A stretch of DNA of 64,000 bases from Oerskovia merdavium (GCF_014836755.1 NZ_JACSQF010000002.1:279770-343769), one strand, 5' to 3'; numbered from the stretch's first letter, positions 38,201-45,608 are shown. Translations and numbers: made by a program. Notes: generated from the letters alone by a model not told the origin.

Positions 38201-39221
38201 CGCGCCGGTCACCACGACGGTCACGGTGGCCCACGACGGCACGACGGCGACCCTGTACCCGGGCGCCCAGCGCGTGACGGCTGCCGGTTCCCAGGTCGAG
38301 GTGAGCGTCCCGGCCGGCAGCGCGGTCGTCCTGGCACCCCGCGCGACGCTCGACGTCTCGCAGGTCAGCGGGTCGTTCGACGCCGACGTCACCGACGCAC
38401 GCACCGTGCTCCTCACCTCGGCCGCGCCCGTCTCGCTCGTCCTCCGCAACGCCGAGACGGGCGACGCCCGCGAGGTCGCGGTCCCGGGCAAGGCGTCGCC
38501 CACGACGCTCCGCTTCCGGGGAGCGACCCCGTTCCCTGTCGCGGACCACGCCCTGAGCACCCTCACGTTCCCGGCGTCGGTGCTCCCGTCGGGCATGACG
38601 TCTCCGTCGCTCGCGGTCGACGGCGACGCGTCGACCGTCTGGTCGCCGGGTTCCGCCGAGGGGCGCATGGTCACCGACCTCGGTGCCCCGCAGGAGGTCG
38701 GCCGCGTCGTCACACGCTGGGACGGAGACGCCCCTGCGGCCACGGTCTCGGTCAGCGACGACGGTCTGACCTTCACGGACGTCGGCCGGATCGAGGGCGG
38801 ATCCGTCCGCGGCTCGCTCGACGTCGGAGCCACCACGCGCTACGTCGCCCTGACCGTCGACGGTTGGGCCGCGGGCGGGCCGGGGCTCTCGAGCCTCCGG
38901 GCCCTCGCCCCGGGGGCCGCCGACCCGGAGCTCGCGACCGACCTGTCGATCGGCACGACGGTCACCACGAGGTGCACGGCCGGGGTCCAGTACCTGTCCG
39001 TCCGCGTCGTGAACGGCGAGCCGGTCCCGCTCGACGTGGTCGTCCGGACGCCCGCGGGCACCAAGACGTTCGTCGGGGTCGCCCCGGGACGGTCCGCGTC
39101 CCAGACCTTCCGGGTACGCGACGCCGCTGACGCCACCGGCGTCGTCGAGACCACCGCCTCAGGGACCGACGGCGGCATCACCGTCGTCGAGTCCCCCTTC
39201 CAGCCGGCCACCTGCGGGTAG
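35217..39221 (+). CDS. Large secreted multidomain protein, probable new glycan-active enzyme with discoidin modules
   Basis: A 1334-residue exported protein. The signal peptide has RRALRTAVVALTSG and probably cleaves near ASA (about 50). Residues 60-440 are helix-rich, with aromatic and acidic residues (NAHWPTGGYKGDTAQEEVGVY, VENHGSFGPHYQSDVWRSG, GEPFMPMVNDREFLYGRD). This looks like an alpha/alpha toroid as in polysaccharide lyases and several glycosidases, but I cannot name the family. A beta-rich domain begins near 500. One half and two near-complete discoidin (F5/8 C) domains (about 624-900) appear inserted into it, since strands resume afterwards with GGWINIEGKGGFVVRG. A third discoidin-like domain lies at about 1117-1235 and the C-terminal module at 1245-1334 ends TCG. 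AGGAAG precedes the ATG. Confidence 0.75.
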   Translation: MHRTSFRPRADRAPEPRASHRPGRRALRTAVVALTSGSLLLAGLTTTASATGVPATTDPSAASVATTPAYGAPDETAAKYYEALLRHTRWVESVYDPAAGVYQLKDMNFAVVLGNAVLVTQGEYDAELAGISRADLKAHTLSTITHYAASNRLVNPQGTWGRKLFWESTFQSYFLAAGRLLWDDLDATTRANLTKIATGQSRYAADLNFAQDPLSGGWNAHWPTGGYKGDTAQEEVGVYTQALAPGLAWAPDDPDADRWADQLATWGRNAAGQPTADRNNPAVVAGAPVSDNTMQNVYDTYIVENHGSFGPHYQSDVWRSGARNAIHFLLAGEPIPEILLEQPNSAELWRSIQLVMSEQGEPFMPMVNDREFLYGRDVLPVAFLGQVLRDPDAARAEASLADALADYQMYAPVYRLTKFSGEAKYEPEARAEIAISYLLHVASAESPEGPVTPTPSDELFDRLAGVRDFGAGPGLVVQQSANAWAGAVSRQGFVKFPWVPEQDSWLFHLSGSSPFLYPSASAQVSARSVDVSTAARDGFDGTASVFRIGDGYAGQVTLPTGSAVYASTGAGPTDGTVTVRNLDMGGYDGLDGSRTYTTSDGEVTAANPVVPAVDPADANAARVDDLALGQVQARYVRMKGIRGNATYGYSMYAFHAYGPDGTVDLAARKPATASSQDTEGGRTAVRVTDGSPTTRWAVSKADRTRPDSWVQVDLGAETTLASVRLAWEVSAGAEYTVETSLDGTTWTVASRYGKSAQDANVARLDTVDLTAADGSSSAPARFVRMQGVRGNADYGYSLYHLRAFGPLGATNLAAGRPATASSADDGKPATAVTDGKADTRWAVSRTDRTRPDSWVQIDLGTVQDVSRVELGWEASAGDVYVIQTSTDGTTWHDAGRHEEKGDEVLRSQGGWINIEGKGGFVVRGTDAPLTVSRSGDAKHVVRLADGASGPRLVEAVVGDAAATAQQAARAVPTSSSPGTLVSALDGYLSVFNLTGAPVTTTVTVAHDGTTATLYPGAQRVTAAGSQVEVSVPAGSAVVLAPRATLDVSQVSGSFDADVTDARTVLLTSAAPVSLVLRNAETGDAREVAVPGKASPTTLRFRGATPFPVADHALSTLTFPASVLPSGMTSPSLAVDGDASTVWSPGSAEGRMVTDLGAPQEVGRVVTRWDGDAPAATVSVSDDGLTFTDVGRIEGGSVRGSLDVGATTRYVALTVDGWAAGGPGLSSLRALAPGAADPELATDLSIGTTVTTRCTAGVQYLSVRVVNGEPVPLDVVVRTPAGTKTFVGVAPGRSASQTFRVRDAADATGVVETTASGTDGGITVVESPFQPATCG

Positions 39222-39288
39222 CCCATCGCCGCCGCCGCGTCGTCCGTCCCCCCGGGCGGCGCGGCGGCCCCACCCCGAGGAGAAGTCC

Positions 39289-39657
39289 ATGTCGCGCTAC
39301 GCCTACGTCCCCGACCCGGAGAACGACGCGGTCCAGTCCGTCATCGACGAGCTCACGAGCCCGTTGACCCGTGCCGTGCTCCGGCAGCTCACCGCCCACG
39401 GCGGACTCATGAGCGGTCAGCTGGCCCTCGCGACGGGGGCCCACCAGCAGTCGGTCCTCCACGTCCTGGGCCGGCTCGAACGGCACGGCCTGGTACGCGC
39501 GGACCAGCCGCGAGAGTCCCGCCAGGGACGACGCGTGCGGTACTCCGCGGACGTCGAGCGGGTCGACCGGATGCTCGCCACGCTCCGCCGGTACCTGCTG
39601 GCTCCGGAGCCGGTGGCGGCACCGCGCGGCCCCGTCCAGGTGCCGGCCACGGCCTGA
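39289..39657 (+). CDS. Winged-helix DNA-binding protein (ArsR/MarR-like)
   Basis: A 122-residue protein. A helical lead-in (PENDAVQSVIDELTSPLTRAVLRQL) precedes a helix-turn-helix (MSGQLALATGAHQQSVLHVLGRLERHGLVRADQ) and a basic wing (RESRQGRRVRYSADV), then a short C-terminal helix with VDRMLATLRRYL. A probable transcription regulator. GGAGAAG stands 5 bases before the ATG. It follows the large secreted protein by 67 bp in the same direction, so it may belong to the mannosidase transcript or regulate something else. No operator can be tied to it. Confidence 0.75.
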   Translation: MSRYAYVPDPENDAVQSVIDELTSPLTRAVLRQLTAHGGLMSGQLALATGAHQQSVLHVLGRLERHGLVRADQPRESRQGRRVRYSADVERVDRMLATLRRYLLAPEPVAAPRGPVQVPATA

Positions 39658-39826
39658 GCATCGGCGCCCGTGCGACCAGGACGGGACGACCACCGGGGTG
39701 CGCTCCGCCGTCGGGCCTGAACGGATTCGTCGTCGTGCTCCACCCTCGGCTAATCTTCGATCGCCCTGCCGGTCCAGGACGCCGCCGGAGGGTTGCTCGC
39801 AGGCGGCCAGAGCAGCAGGAGGCCTG

Positions 39827-41344
39827 ATGGGTCGCACCGCTCCCGGGTGGTACCCGGATCCTTCGGCCGCCGGCACCGAGCGGTGGTTCGACGGCGACCG
39901 CTGGTCCCAGCACACGCGCCCCACTGCCCTGCCCGCGAGCACGCAGCGCCTGCCTCTCGGGGTGGGCGCGGCGCTCCCCCGCGAGGACCAGCCCGCGACC
40001 CCGTTCGCCGAGGTCAGACCATCGGTCGAGGAGCAGCCCGCCACGTACGCGCCGGCGTCCTCGGTACGCGCTCTCCCTCCCGTGCCGCTTCCGCCGGCGG
40101 CGGCCGTGAGGTCGGAGCACGCCGCAGGCCCGCAGCGGACCGGCCCGACGGCGCAGCGCACCCGAGCGCGTCGGCCCGCCCCTCAGCGGGGCCTTCTCTC
40201 CAAGCCCGCGCTCTGGGTCGGGGCCGCCGTGCTGGTCGTCGCGGTCGCCGGCAGCGCCGCAGCCCTCGCAGGACAGGGCGACGACCCGGCACCGCCGGCC
40301 GTGGTCGCCAGGCCGTCGACCGCCCCGACGCCCGTCGAGGAGCCGCCCGAGGACAGCACCCCGGACTACATCGAGGTCGCGAACTCGGCGGTCCTCGAGC
40401 TCGCGGCCCTCGACATCGCGACCGTGACGGCGGCCGCGCCGTCTCAGAGCGCTCTCGCGACGGTCGCGCTCCTCGAGGTCGGGGAGCCGAACCCGGTCGC
40501 CGGGTACTCGTCGGACGCGTTCGGCACACGCTTCGCGGACACCGACGGCAACGGCTGCGACACGCGCAACGACGCGCTCGCCCGGTCCCTGTCCGGGGTC
40601 TCGTTCAAGCCCGGGACGCGAGACTGCGTGGTCATGACGGGGCTCCTGACCGACCCGTACAGCGGCAAGGACATCGCGTTCGAGCGCGGACCCCTTTCTT
40701 CCGGCGCGGTCCAGGTGGACCACGTCGTGCCCCTGACCGACGCCTGGCGTCACGGCGCACAGTCGTGGGACGTGTCGCGCCGCGAGGCGTTCGCCAACGA
40801 CCCGCTCAACGTCCTGGTCGTCGACGGCACGCTCAACCAGCAGAAGGGCGACGGGAGCGCGTCGGCCTGGCTCCCGCCGGCCGAGTCCTTCCGGTGCGCC
40901 TACGTCGCCCGCCAGGTCGCGGTCAAGTACACGTACGGGCTGCGGGTCTCGGCCGCCGAGCAGGCGGCCATGGTCGCGGTCCTCTCGACGTGCCCCGGCG
41001 AACCGCTCCCCACCGGGTCGACCCTGCCCCCGCCGCGCGACCCCGTCGTCCCCGCACCGGTCAAGCCCAAGCCGACGCCGAGCCCGACACCGACGCCCGA
41101 GGCGCCGCCCGTCGCGGCCGAGCCCGCGCCTCCGGTGACGCCGGCACCGGCACCGACTCCGACCACCCGGCCCGTCCCGGAGGACTGCAAGGTCAAGGGG
41201 CTGTACGTCCGCCCGACCGACGGTGCCACGAACGTCTACTACGTGCGGGGCGAGGAGTGGAACTTCAAGGAGGTCGTGGCCGACGTGTGCTTCGACAACC
41301 GCAAGGAGGCAGAGGCCGCGGGGTTCAAGCGGGCCTGGTGGTGA
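39827..41344 (+). CDS. Membrane-anchored HNH (DUF1524) nuclease-like protein with DUF2510
   Basis: A 505-residue protein with a mosaic layout. It has an N-terminal DUF2510 motif (PGWYPDPSAAGTERWFDGDRW), a disordered Pro/Arg-rich stretch, one membrane helix near 130-150 (ALWVGAAVLVVAVAGSAAAL) and an outside domain at about 195-400 of the DUF1524/HNH type. That domain contains DTDGNGCDTRNDAL and the HNH core VDHVVPL near 297-303, then FANDPLNVLVVDGTLNQQKGD. A Pro/Thr-rich spacer follows, then a C-terminal Cys-containing motif (CKVKG, YYVRGEEWNFKEV, then CFDNRKEAEAAGFKRAWW) resembling the sunset/excalibur-type ends of secreted nucleases. AGGAGG precedes the ATG. Likely an extracellular nuclease, on the family's precedent. 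Confidence 0.85.
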   Translation: MGRTAPGWYPDPSAAGTERWFDGDRWSQHTRPTALPASTQRLPLGVGAALPREDQPATPFAEVRPSVEEQPATYAPASSVRALPPVPLPPAAAVRSEHAAGPQRTGPTAQRTRARRPAPQRGLLSKPALWVGAAVLVVAVAGSAAALAGQGDDPAPPAVVARPSTAPTPVEEPPEDSTPDYIEVANSAVLELAALDIATVTAAAPSQSALATVALLEVGEPNPVAGYSSDAFGTRFADTDGNGCDTRNDALARSLSGVSFKPGTRDCVVMTGLLTDPYSGKDIAFERGPLSSGAVQVDHVVPLTDAWRHGAQSWDVSRREAFANDPLNVLVVDGTLNQQKGDGSASAWLPPAESFRCAYVARQVAVKYTYGLRVSAAEQAAMVAVLSTCPGEPLPTGSTLPPPRDPVVPAPVKPKPTPSPTPTPEAPPVAAEPAPPVTPAPAPTPTTRPVPEDCKVKGLYVRPTDGATNVYYVRGEEWNFKEVVADVCFDNRKEAEAAGFKRAWW

Positions 41345-41420
41345 CCTGAGGATCGGCGAGCCGTCGCACGCTCCCTCAATTGCCTTGCCGCCGTCGCGCC
41401 GGTTCGGGTGCACTGATCCG

Positions 41421-41820
41421 ATGGACACCACCCTACGGGAGCTCTTCCCCGACTTCACCGTGGTCGAGCGCCTCGACACCTCACCCGAGGTCCTCGACCA
41501 CGCGGGGATCATGAGCGGACCGTGGACGGCCGCGTCCTGGATCCGCGCCACGGACGTCAGGAGCAGCTCCGACCTGCTAGCGGACACCTCGTCCGGGGTG
41601 CGCACCGCGGTCAAACTCGAGCAGTACAAGGCCACGGCCAAGGTCGGCTTCACGCAACTCGGTGTCGCGGACCATTGGCCGCATACGCCGCCCCGCTCGA
41701 CAACGGGTGCACCTGGCGATGGTCTCGGACGGCGCCGCCATCGCGGTCTACGCGTACGGTACGCAGGTCTCGACCGTGCCGGGAGGGCGACGCTCGGGCT
41801 GGCCCAGCTTGGACGGCTGA
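41421..41820 (+). pseudogene. Frameshifted hypothetical gene
   Basis: The ATG at 41421 begins MDTTLRELFPDFTVVERLD and reads well to about 41675 (KVGFTQLGVADHW). The sensible continuation then moves to a second frame (AAYAAPLDNG, about 41682-41706) and to a third (VHLAMVSDGAAIAVYAYGTQ to the stop at 41818-41820). The last step is what loss of one G from a GGGG run near 41705 would cause. I do not recognise the family. About 133 residues if repaired. Either a decayed gene or sequencing/assembly errors. Confidence 0.6.
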
Positions 41821-41839
41821 CCGAGACACCAGCGAAAAG

Positions 41840-41877
41840 CACGAAGGCCAGGAACCTTGCGGTTCCTGGCCTTCGTG
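41840..41877. terminator. Bidirectional terminator between the broken gene and tRNA-Arg
   Basis: A perfect 17-bp stem CACGAAGGCCAGGAACC / GGTTCCTGGCCTTCGTG with a TTGC loop, preceded by GAAAAG and followed by TTC. On the minus strand it ends the tRNA-Arg transcript with a CTTTTC tract. Confidence 0.9.
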
Positions 41878-41882
41878 TTCTG

Positions 41883-41955
41883 TGCGCCCGGAGGGATTCG
41901 AACCCCCAACCTTCTGATCCGTAGTCAGATGCTCTATCCGTTGAGCTACGGGCGC
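41883..41955 (-). tRNA. tRNA-Arg (anticodon ACG)
   Basis: On the minus strand the acceptor GCGCCCG pairs with CGGGCGC. The D arm is GCTCAACGGATAGAGC. The anticodon stem TCTGA/TCAGA encloses loop CTACGGA with anticodon ACG, read as ICG after editing in bacteria. The T arm GGGGGTTCGAATCCCT is normal. Discriminator A, no encoded CCA. Length 73. Confidence 0.96.
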
Positions 41956-42210
41956 CCGGCTGTTCGTGATTTCTCTTGAGCAGCCGTCGAGAAGACTACA
42001 ACGGTTTTCGCCGGATACTCAAACCGATACGTCCTGACCAGCCGCTTCGTGACGCACGACACCTTCCGAAGGAGGGCGCGGGCGGGCCGTCGCCGCTCTC
42101 GCCTCCCGTCACGATACAGACGCTCCGTCACCACATCGGACGTCATACCTCCTGTAGTCTCACGTGCAGCCGGCCCGCTCGCGCCGACACCGCAGACGGA
42201 GGAACCCACC

Positions 42211-42954
42211 GTGAGACTCGCTCGGATCGACACCCCCACCGGCCCGCGCCCCGTCGTCCAGGACGGCGACGTCTGGGCCGTGGTCGTGGACCACCACGCC
42301 CCCGACCTCGAGCGCACGGGTGAGACCCACCCCGTCGACGGTGCGCGCCTCCTGGCCCCGTGCGAGCCGCGCGTCGTGCTCGGGATGGCGCACAACAGCG
42401 GTCCGGCCGACCGGCTGGTCCCGCCGCAGGCGTTCACCAAGTCGGCGCGCACCGTGGTCGGGCCGGGCGAGCCCGTCCGGCTGGACCCCGCGGCGGGCAA
42501 GGTCGTGGTCGAGGGCGAGCTCGCGATCGTCATCGGCCGCACCGCCCGGCACCTCACGCCCGAGCAGGTCCCCGGCGTGATCCTCGGCTGGACCGTCGGC
42601 AACGACGTCACGGCGTACGAGCAGAGCGCGCTCGACGACAAGTTCACGCAGTCCAAGAACGGCGACGGCTTCACGCCGCTCGGCCCGTGGATCGAGAGCG
42701 ACCTCGCCGTGGCAGGCGTCGCGGACCTCGCGATCGACGTCCAGGTCGACGGCGCCACCGAGGCCAAGGCGTCGACGTCGGGTCTCGCGTGGGACGTCGT
42801 CGAACAGCTCGTCTACCTGACCTCGCACCTGACCCTCGGACCGGGCGACGTGGTCCTCACCGGGTCGCCCAGCACGTCGGCGCACGTCGTCCCGGGCCAG
42901 ACCTCGACCATCACGATCGAGGGCGTCGGGACGCTGACCAACCCGATCGTCTGA
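42211..42954 (+). CDS. Fumarylacetoacetate hydrolase (FAH) family protein
   Basis: A 247-residue cytosolic enzyme. FAH-family members cleave or decarboxylate 2,4-diketo acids and related compounds using a divalent metal. The metal ligands are visible in VVVEGELAIVIGR (the E-x-E pattern) and GWTVGNDVTAYEQS (the Asp). FTQSKNGDGFTPLGPWI, the catalytic-loop segment, is well conserved, and LGPGDVVLTGSP is the C-terminal signature. Probably a 2-hydroxyhepta-2,4-diene-1,7-dioate isomerase-like or acylpyruvase enzyme, exact substrate unknown. GTG start with GGAGGAA upstream. A TAGTCT -10-like box lies at 42155-42160. Confidence 0.92.
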   Translation: MRLARIDTPTGPRPVVQDGDVWAVVVDHHAPDLERTGETHPVDGARLLAPCEPRVVLGMAHNSGPADRLVPPQAFTKSARTVVGPGEPVRLDPAAGKVVVEGELAIVIGRTARHLTPEQVPGVILGWTVGNDVTAYEQSALDDKFTQSKNGDGFTPLGPWIESDLAVAGVADLAIDVQVDGATEAKASTSGLAWDVVEQLVYLTSHLTLGPGDVVLTGSPSTSAHVVPGQTSTITIEGVGTLTNPIV

Positions 42955-42962
42955 GCCGCGGG

Positions 42963-42996
42963 CCGTGGTGGCCGCCGGTGCAGGCGGCCACCACGG
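42963..42996 (+). terminator. Terminator after the FAH-family gene
   Basis: A perfect 14-bp stem CCGTGGTGGCCGCC / GGCGGCCACCACGG with a 6-base loop, 9 bp past the stop. Confidence 0.85.
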
Positions 42997-43135
42997 GAGC
43001 CACCGGTCCAGCACCCGCCCGCGGCCCGTACGCCGCGAGGACGGCGACCGGTCCCCCCTGGGCATGACACGCCGTCGGGCAGGTCCCCACCGTGGCCGGA
43101 CGCGGCGAGCACCGTCCCCGCCGAAGGATGGAAGC

Positions 43136-43981
43136 ATGACGAACCTCGGCCCTGTCCCCTCGACCGGCTCGCCCCTCGTCGCCTCCGGGCTGACGAAGGT
43201 CTACGGCACCGACCACACCGCCACGCACGCCCTCGCAGGCGTCTCCCTCACGGTCTCGCCCGGCGAGTCCGTCGCCATCATGGGTCCCTCGGGCTCGGGC
43301 AAGACGACCCTGCTGCACTGCCTCGCGGGCATCATCAAGCCCACGTCGGGCGCGGTGTCCTGGCGGGGCGAGGACCTCACGACGCTCAGCGAGGGCCGCC
43401 GCACGGCCCTGCGTCGCCAGGACTTCGGCTTCGTGTTCCAGTCGGGCCAGCTCCTGCCCGAGCTCCCCGCGGTCGAGAACGCGGCCCTGCCCCTCATGCT
43501 CGCTGGCGTCTCGCGCACCGAGGCCACGCAGGTCGCCGCGCGCTGGCTCGCGCACCTGGGCCTGGCCGGCATGGAGCAGCGCCGCCCGGGCGAGCTCTCG
43601 GGCGGGCAGGCGCAGCGCGTCGCCATCGCACGCGCGCTCGTCGGGTCGCCCGGCGTCGTCTTCGCCGACGAGCCGACCGGGGCGCTCGACCAGGCCACGG
43701 GCGCCGAGGTGCTCTCGGTCCTCACAGGGGCCGTCCAGGCGTCCGGCGCGGCCCTCGTGGTCGTGACGCACGACGCGGGCGTGGCCCGCTACTGCTCGCG
43801 CACCGTCACCATGCGCGACGGGCGCGTCTCGGGCGAGTTCTTCGCGGGATCCCCCGCGCAGCAGGCGCCTGCCCAGACGCACGTGCCCGACGCCGCCACG
43901 CGGGCCGCCATGGCCGCTCACCCCGCGAACGGTGTCCCGTCCGCAGCGCAGGCCGCCACGACGCGCGAGGCGACCCGATGA
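43136..43981 (+). CDS. ABC transporter ATP-binding protein (LolD/MacB type)
   Basis: A 281-residue cytosolic ATPase. Walker A GPSGSGKT at 50-57, Q-loop FVFQSGQLLPELPAVEN, signature LSGGQ within [18 protein letters not shown], Walker B GVVFADEPTGALD and switch VVTHD. The pattern with DEPTGALD and a TxxVEN-like segment is the MacB/LolD/FtsE class that pairs with FtsX-like permeases. A 50-residue Ala/Pro-rich tail follows. The ATG has AAGGATGG upstream. Its stop overlaps the permease start by 4 bp. Possible roles are antibiotic or peptide export, or cell-envelope stress. Nothing nearby decides. Confidence 0.94.
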   Translation: MTNLGPVPSTGSPLVASGLTKVYGTDHTATHALAGVSLTVSPGESVAIMGPSGSGKTTLLHCLAGIIKPTSGAVSWRGEDLTTLSEGRRTALRRQDFGFVFQSGQLLPELPAVENAALPLMLAGVSRTEATQVAARWLAHLGLAGMEQRRPGELSGGQAQRVAIARALVGSPGVVFADEPTGALDQATGAEVLSVLTGAVQASGAALVVVTHDAGVARYCSRTVTMRDGRVSGEFFAGSPAQQAPAQTHVPDAATRAAMAAHPANGVPSAAQAATTREATR

Positions 43982-45342
43982 GGGCCACTCTCGACCTGTG
44001 GTGGCTCCTGCGCCGGCGCAGCTCCGACAGCCGCGACCCGCAGGGCCTGACCAACGTCCTGGCGATCATCGCGTTCGCCGCGACGACCGCGATCCTGCTC
44101 GTCGTCGTCGGCGGCGTGGGCGCGTTCCTGGCCCGTGCGGGCGGGATCGACGGCATGAAGGACGGGACCGCGGCCGACGTCACCTCGTACGACGTCCAGT
44201 ACCCGATCTTCGCGTCCATCGCCGCGCTCCTGCTCCTCATCCCGCTCGTGACGCTGGGAGGCGCCGCAGCGCGCCTCGCGGTCGCCCGGCGCGACGCGCG
44301 CCTCGCGTCGCTGCGCCTGGCGGGAGCGACCACGGGGCAGGTCGCGACGCTCACGGTGCTCGACGCGGCCGCACAGGCCCTCGTGGGGGCCCTCGCGGGC
44401 CTGGTCGGCTACGCGGCCCTCCTGCCCCTCGTGGCGCAGCTCCGCTTCCAGGGCAGCACGTTCGCACTCTCCGAGCTCTGGGTGGGGGTCCCGGCGATGC
44501 TGGTCGCGGTCGTCGGGGTCGTGCTCGTCGCGCTCGTCTCTGCGGCCGTGTCGCTGCGACGCGTCGCGATCACGCCGCTGGGCGTCGCAGCGCGCGTGAC
44601 CCCTCCCGGTCTCAAGGCCGTGCGCCTGGTCAGCACGGGCGTCGCCTTCCTCGCCATGATCGTCGTGACCAACGTGTCGCTCGGGAGCGAGGCCGTGGCG
44701 ATCACGGTCCTGGTGCTCGTCCTCGTCGCGGGGTTCGCGACGCTCAACGTCGTCGGGCCGTTCGTCATCTGGGTCGTCGGCCGGATCACGGCGCACCGTG
44801 CGCGGACCGTCCCGACGCTCCTCGCCGGGCGCCGCATCGTCGACTCGCCCAAGACCGCGTGGCGCTCGGTCGGTGGCGTCGCCCTCGCGACGTTCATCGC
44901 CGGCATGACGAGCATCTTCGCGCTGTTCGACCCGGGCATGGGCGCCGACCCCGGCGAGGCCCAGTTCCTCACCGACCTCACGACGGGCGGCTTCCTGACC
45001 CTCGCGATCGCGGGCGTGCTCGCCGCGGTCTCGACCGGGGTCATGCAGGCGGGCCGCGTGATCGACCAGCGGGGCGAGTACCGCACGCTGACCCTCGCGG
45101 GCACCGACCTCAAGACGCTCGACAAGGCGCGGCTGCGCGAGACGGTCATCCCGCTCGTCGCGAGCGTGGGCGTGGCCACGACGGGCGCCCTGATGTTCAT
45201 GGCGCCGATCGTCGGCCTCAACGCGTTCGCCAACGTCGACGTGGTGGTGCAGTTCCTGCTGTGCGTCGTGGGGGCGTCGGCGCTCGTCCTGGCCGGGGCG
45301 GCCGCGTCGCGGTTCGTGGTCCGGTCCGCGATGGCGGCCTGA
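43978..45342 (+). CDS. FtsX-like ABC permease
   Basis: A 454-residue membrane protein with eight or so helices, in two FtsX-like halves: early helix LTNVLAIIAFAATTAILLVVVGG, then IAALLLLIPLVTLGGAAARLAVARRDARLASLRLAGAT with the family LRLxGAT motif. A second copy is near 365-390 (RVIDQRGEYRTLTLAGTDLKTL). It has only a short extracytoplasmic domain, unlike MacB, and matches two-repeat permeases of Gram-positive peptide-sensing/export systems. It is coupled to the ATPase gene by an ATGA overlap. Confidence 0.9.
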   Translation: MRATLDLWWLLRRRSSDSRDPQGLTNVLAIIAFAATTAILLVVVGGVGAFLARAGGIDGMKDGTAADVTSYDVQYPIFASIAALLLLIPLVTLGGAAARLAVARRDARLASLRLAGATTGQVATLTVLDAAAQALVGALAGLVGYAALLPLVAQLRFQGSTFALSELWVGVPAMLVAVVGVVLVALVSAAVSLRRVAITPLGVAARVTPPGLKAVRLVSTGVAFLAMIVVTNVSLGSEAVAITVLVLVLVAGFATLNVVGPFVIWVVGRITAHRARTVPTLLAGRRIVDSPKTAWRSVGGVALATFIAGMTSIFALFDPGMGADPGEAQFLTDLTTGGFLTLAIAGVLAAVSTGVMQAGRVIDQRGEYRTLTLAGTDLKTLDKARLRETVIPLVASVGVATTGALMFMAPIVGLNAFANVDVVVQFLLCVVGASALVLAGAAASRFVVRSAMAA

Positions 45343-45480
45343 GCAGGGCTGCACCTGCAGGTGCCCGACGGCGTGGCGTGGGCTGCGTCGTCGGGCTTCG
45401 GCATGCAGGGGTGCGGAGGGCGCGCGGGCCACGTTGTGTGCCTCTGCGCGCTGGGCGCACGGTCGCATCACGGGCAACAG

Positions 45481-45513
45481 AAAAGGCCCCGGGCCTGACG
45501 CAGCCGGGACCTT
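45481..45513 (-). terminator. Terminator after tRNA-Ser(GCU)
   Basis: On the minus strand the stem GGTCCCGG / CCGGGGCC (one mismatch against a perfect pairing) is followed by a TTTT tract. It lies just 3' of the tRNA gene. Confidence 0.7.
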
Positions 45514-45519
45514 CCTGAG

Positions 45520-45608
45520 CGGAGACGGAGGGATTCGAACCCTCGAACGGGTTGCCCCGTTACCACCTTAGCAGGGTGGCGCACTAGACCTGGCTATGCG
45601 ACGTCTCC
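45520..45608 (-). tRNA. tRNA-Ser (anticodon GCT)
   Basis: On the minus strand the acceptor GGAGACG pairs with CGTCTCC. The anticodon stem CCACC/GGTGG encloses CTGCTAA with anticodon GCT. The long variable arm AACGGGGCAACCCGTT is typical of tRNA-Ser. T arm GAGGGTTCGAATCCCTC. Discriminator G, no encoded CCA. Length 89. Confidence 0.96.

Noticed and set aside
34626-38549. A 1300-codon open frame on the minus strand
   Set aside because: It lies antisense to the secreted proteins, which have signal peptides and recognisable modules. The antisense translation has Arg/Val/Asp bias and no motif.
39231-39268. GCCGCCGCG / CGCGGCGGC pair after the large secreted protein as a terminator
   Set aside because: A 9-bp stem of simple GC repeats with a 20-base loop is not distinguishable from background in this composition.
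39827-42210. Possible integrated element (HNH gene, broken gene, tRNA-Arg)
   Set aside because: No integrase, no duplicated tRNA 3' end and no phage genes are visible, and GC content does not change.
45351-45364. Palindrome GCACCTGCAGGTGC after the FtsX gene as a terminator
   Set aside because: The palindrome is perfect but short with no loop. It contains a PstI-like core and can arise by chance, so support is too weak to list.
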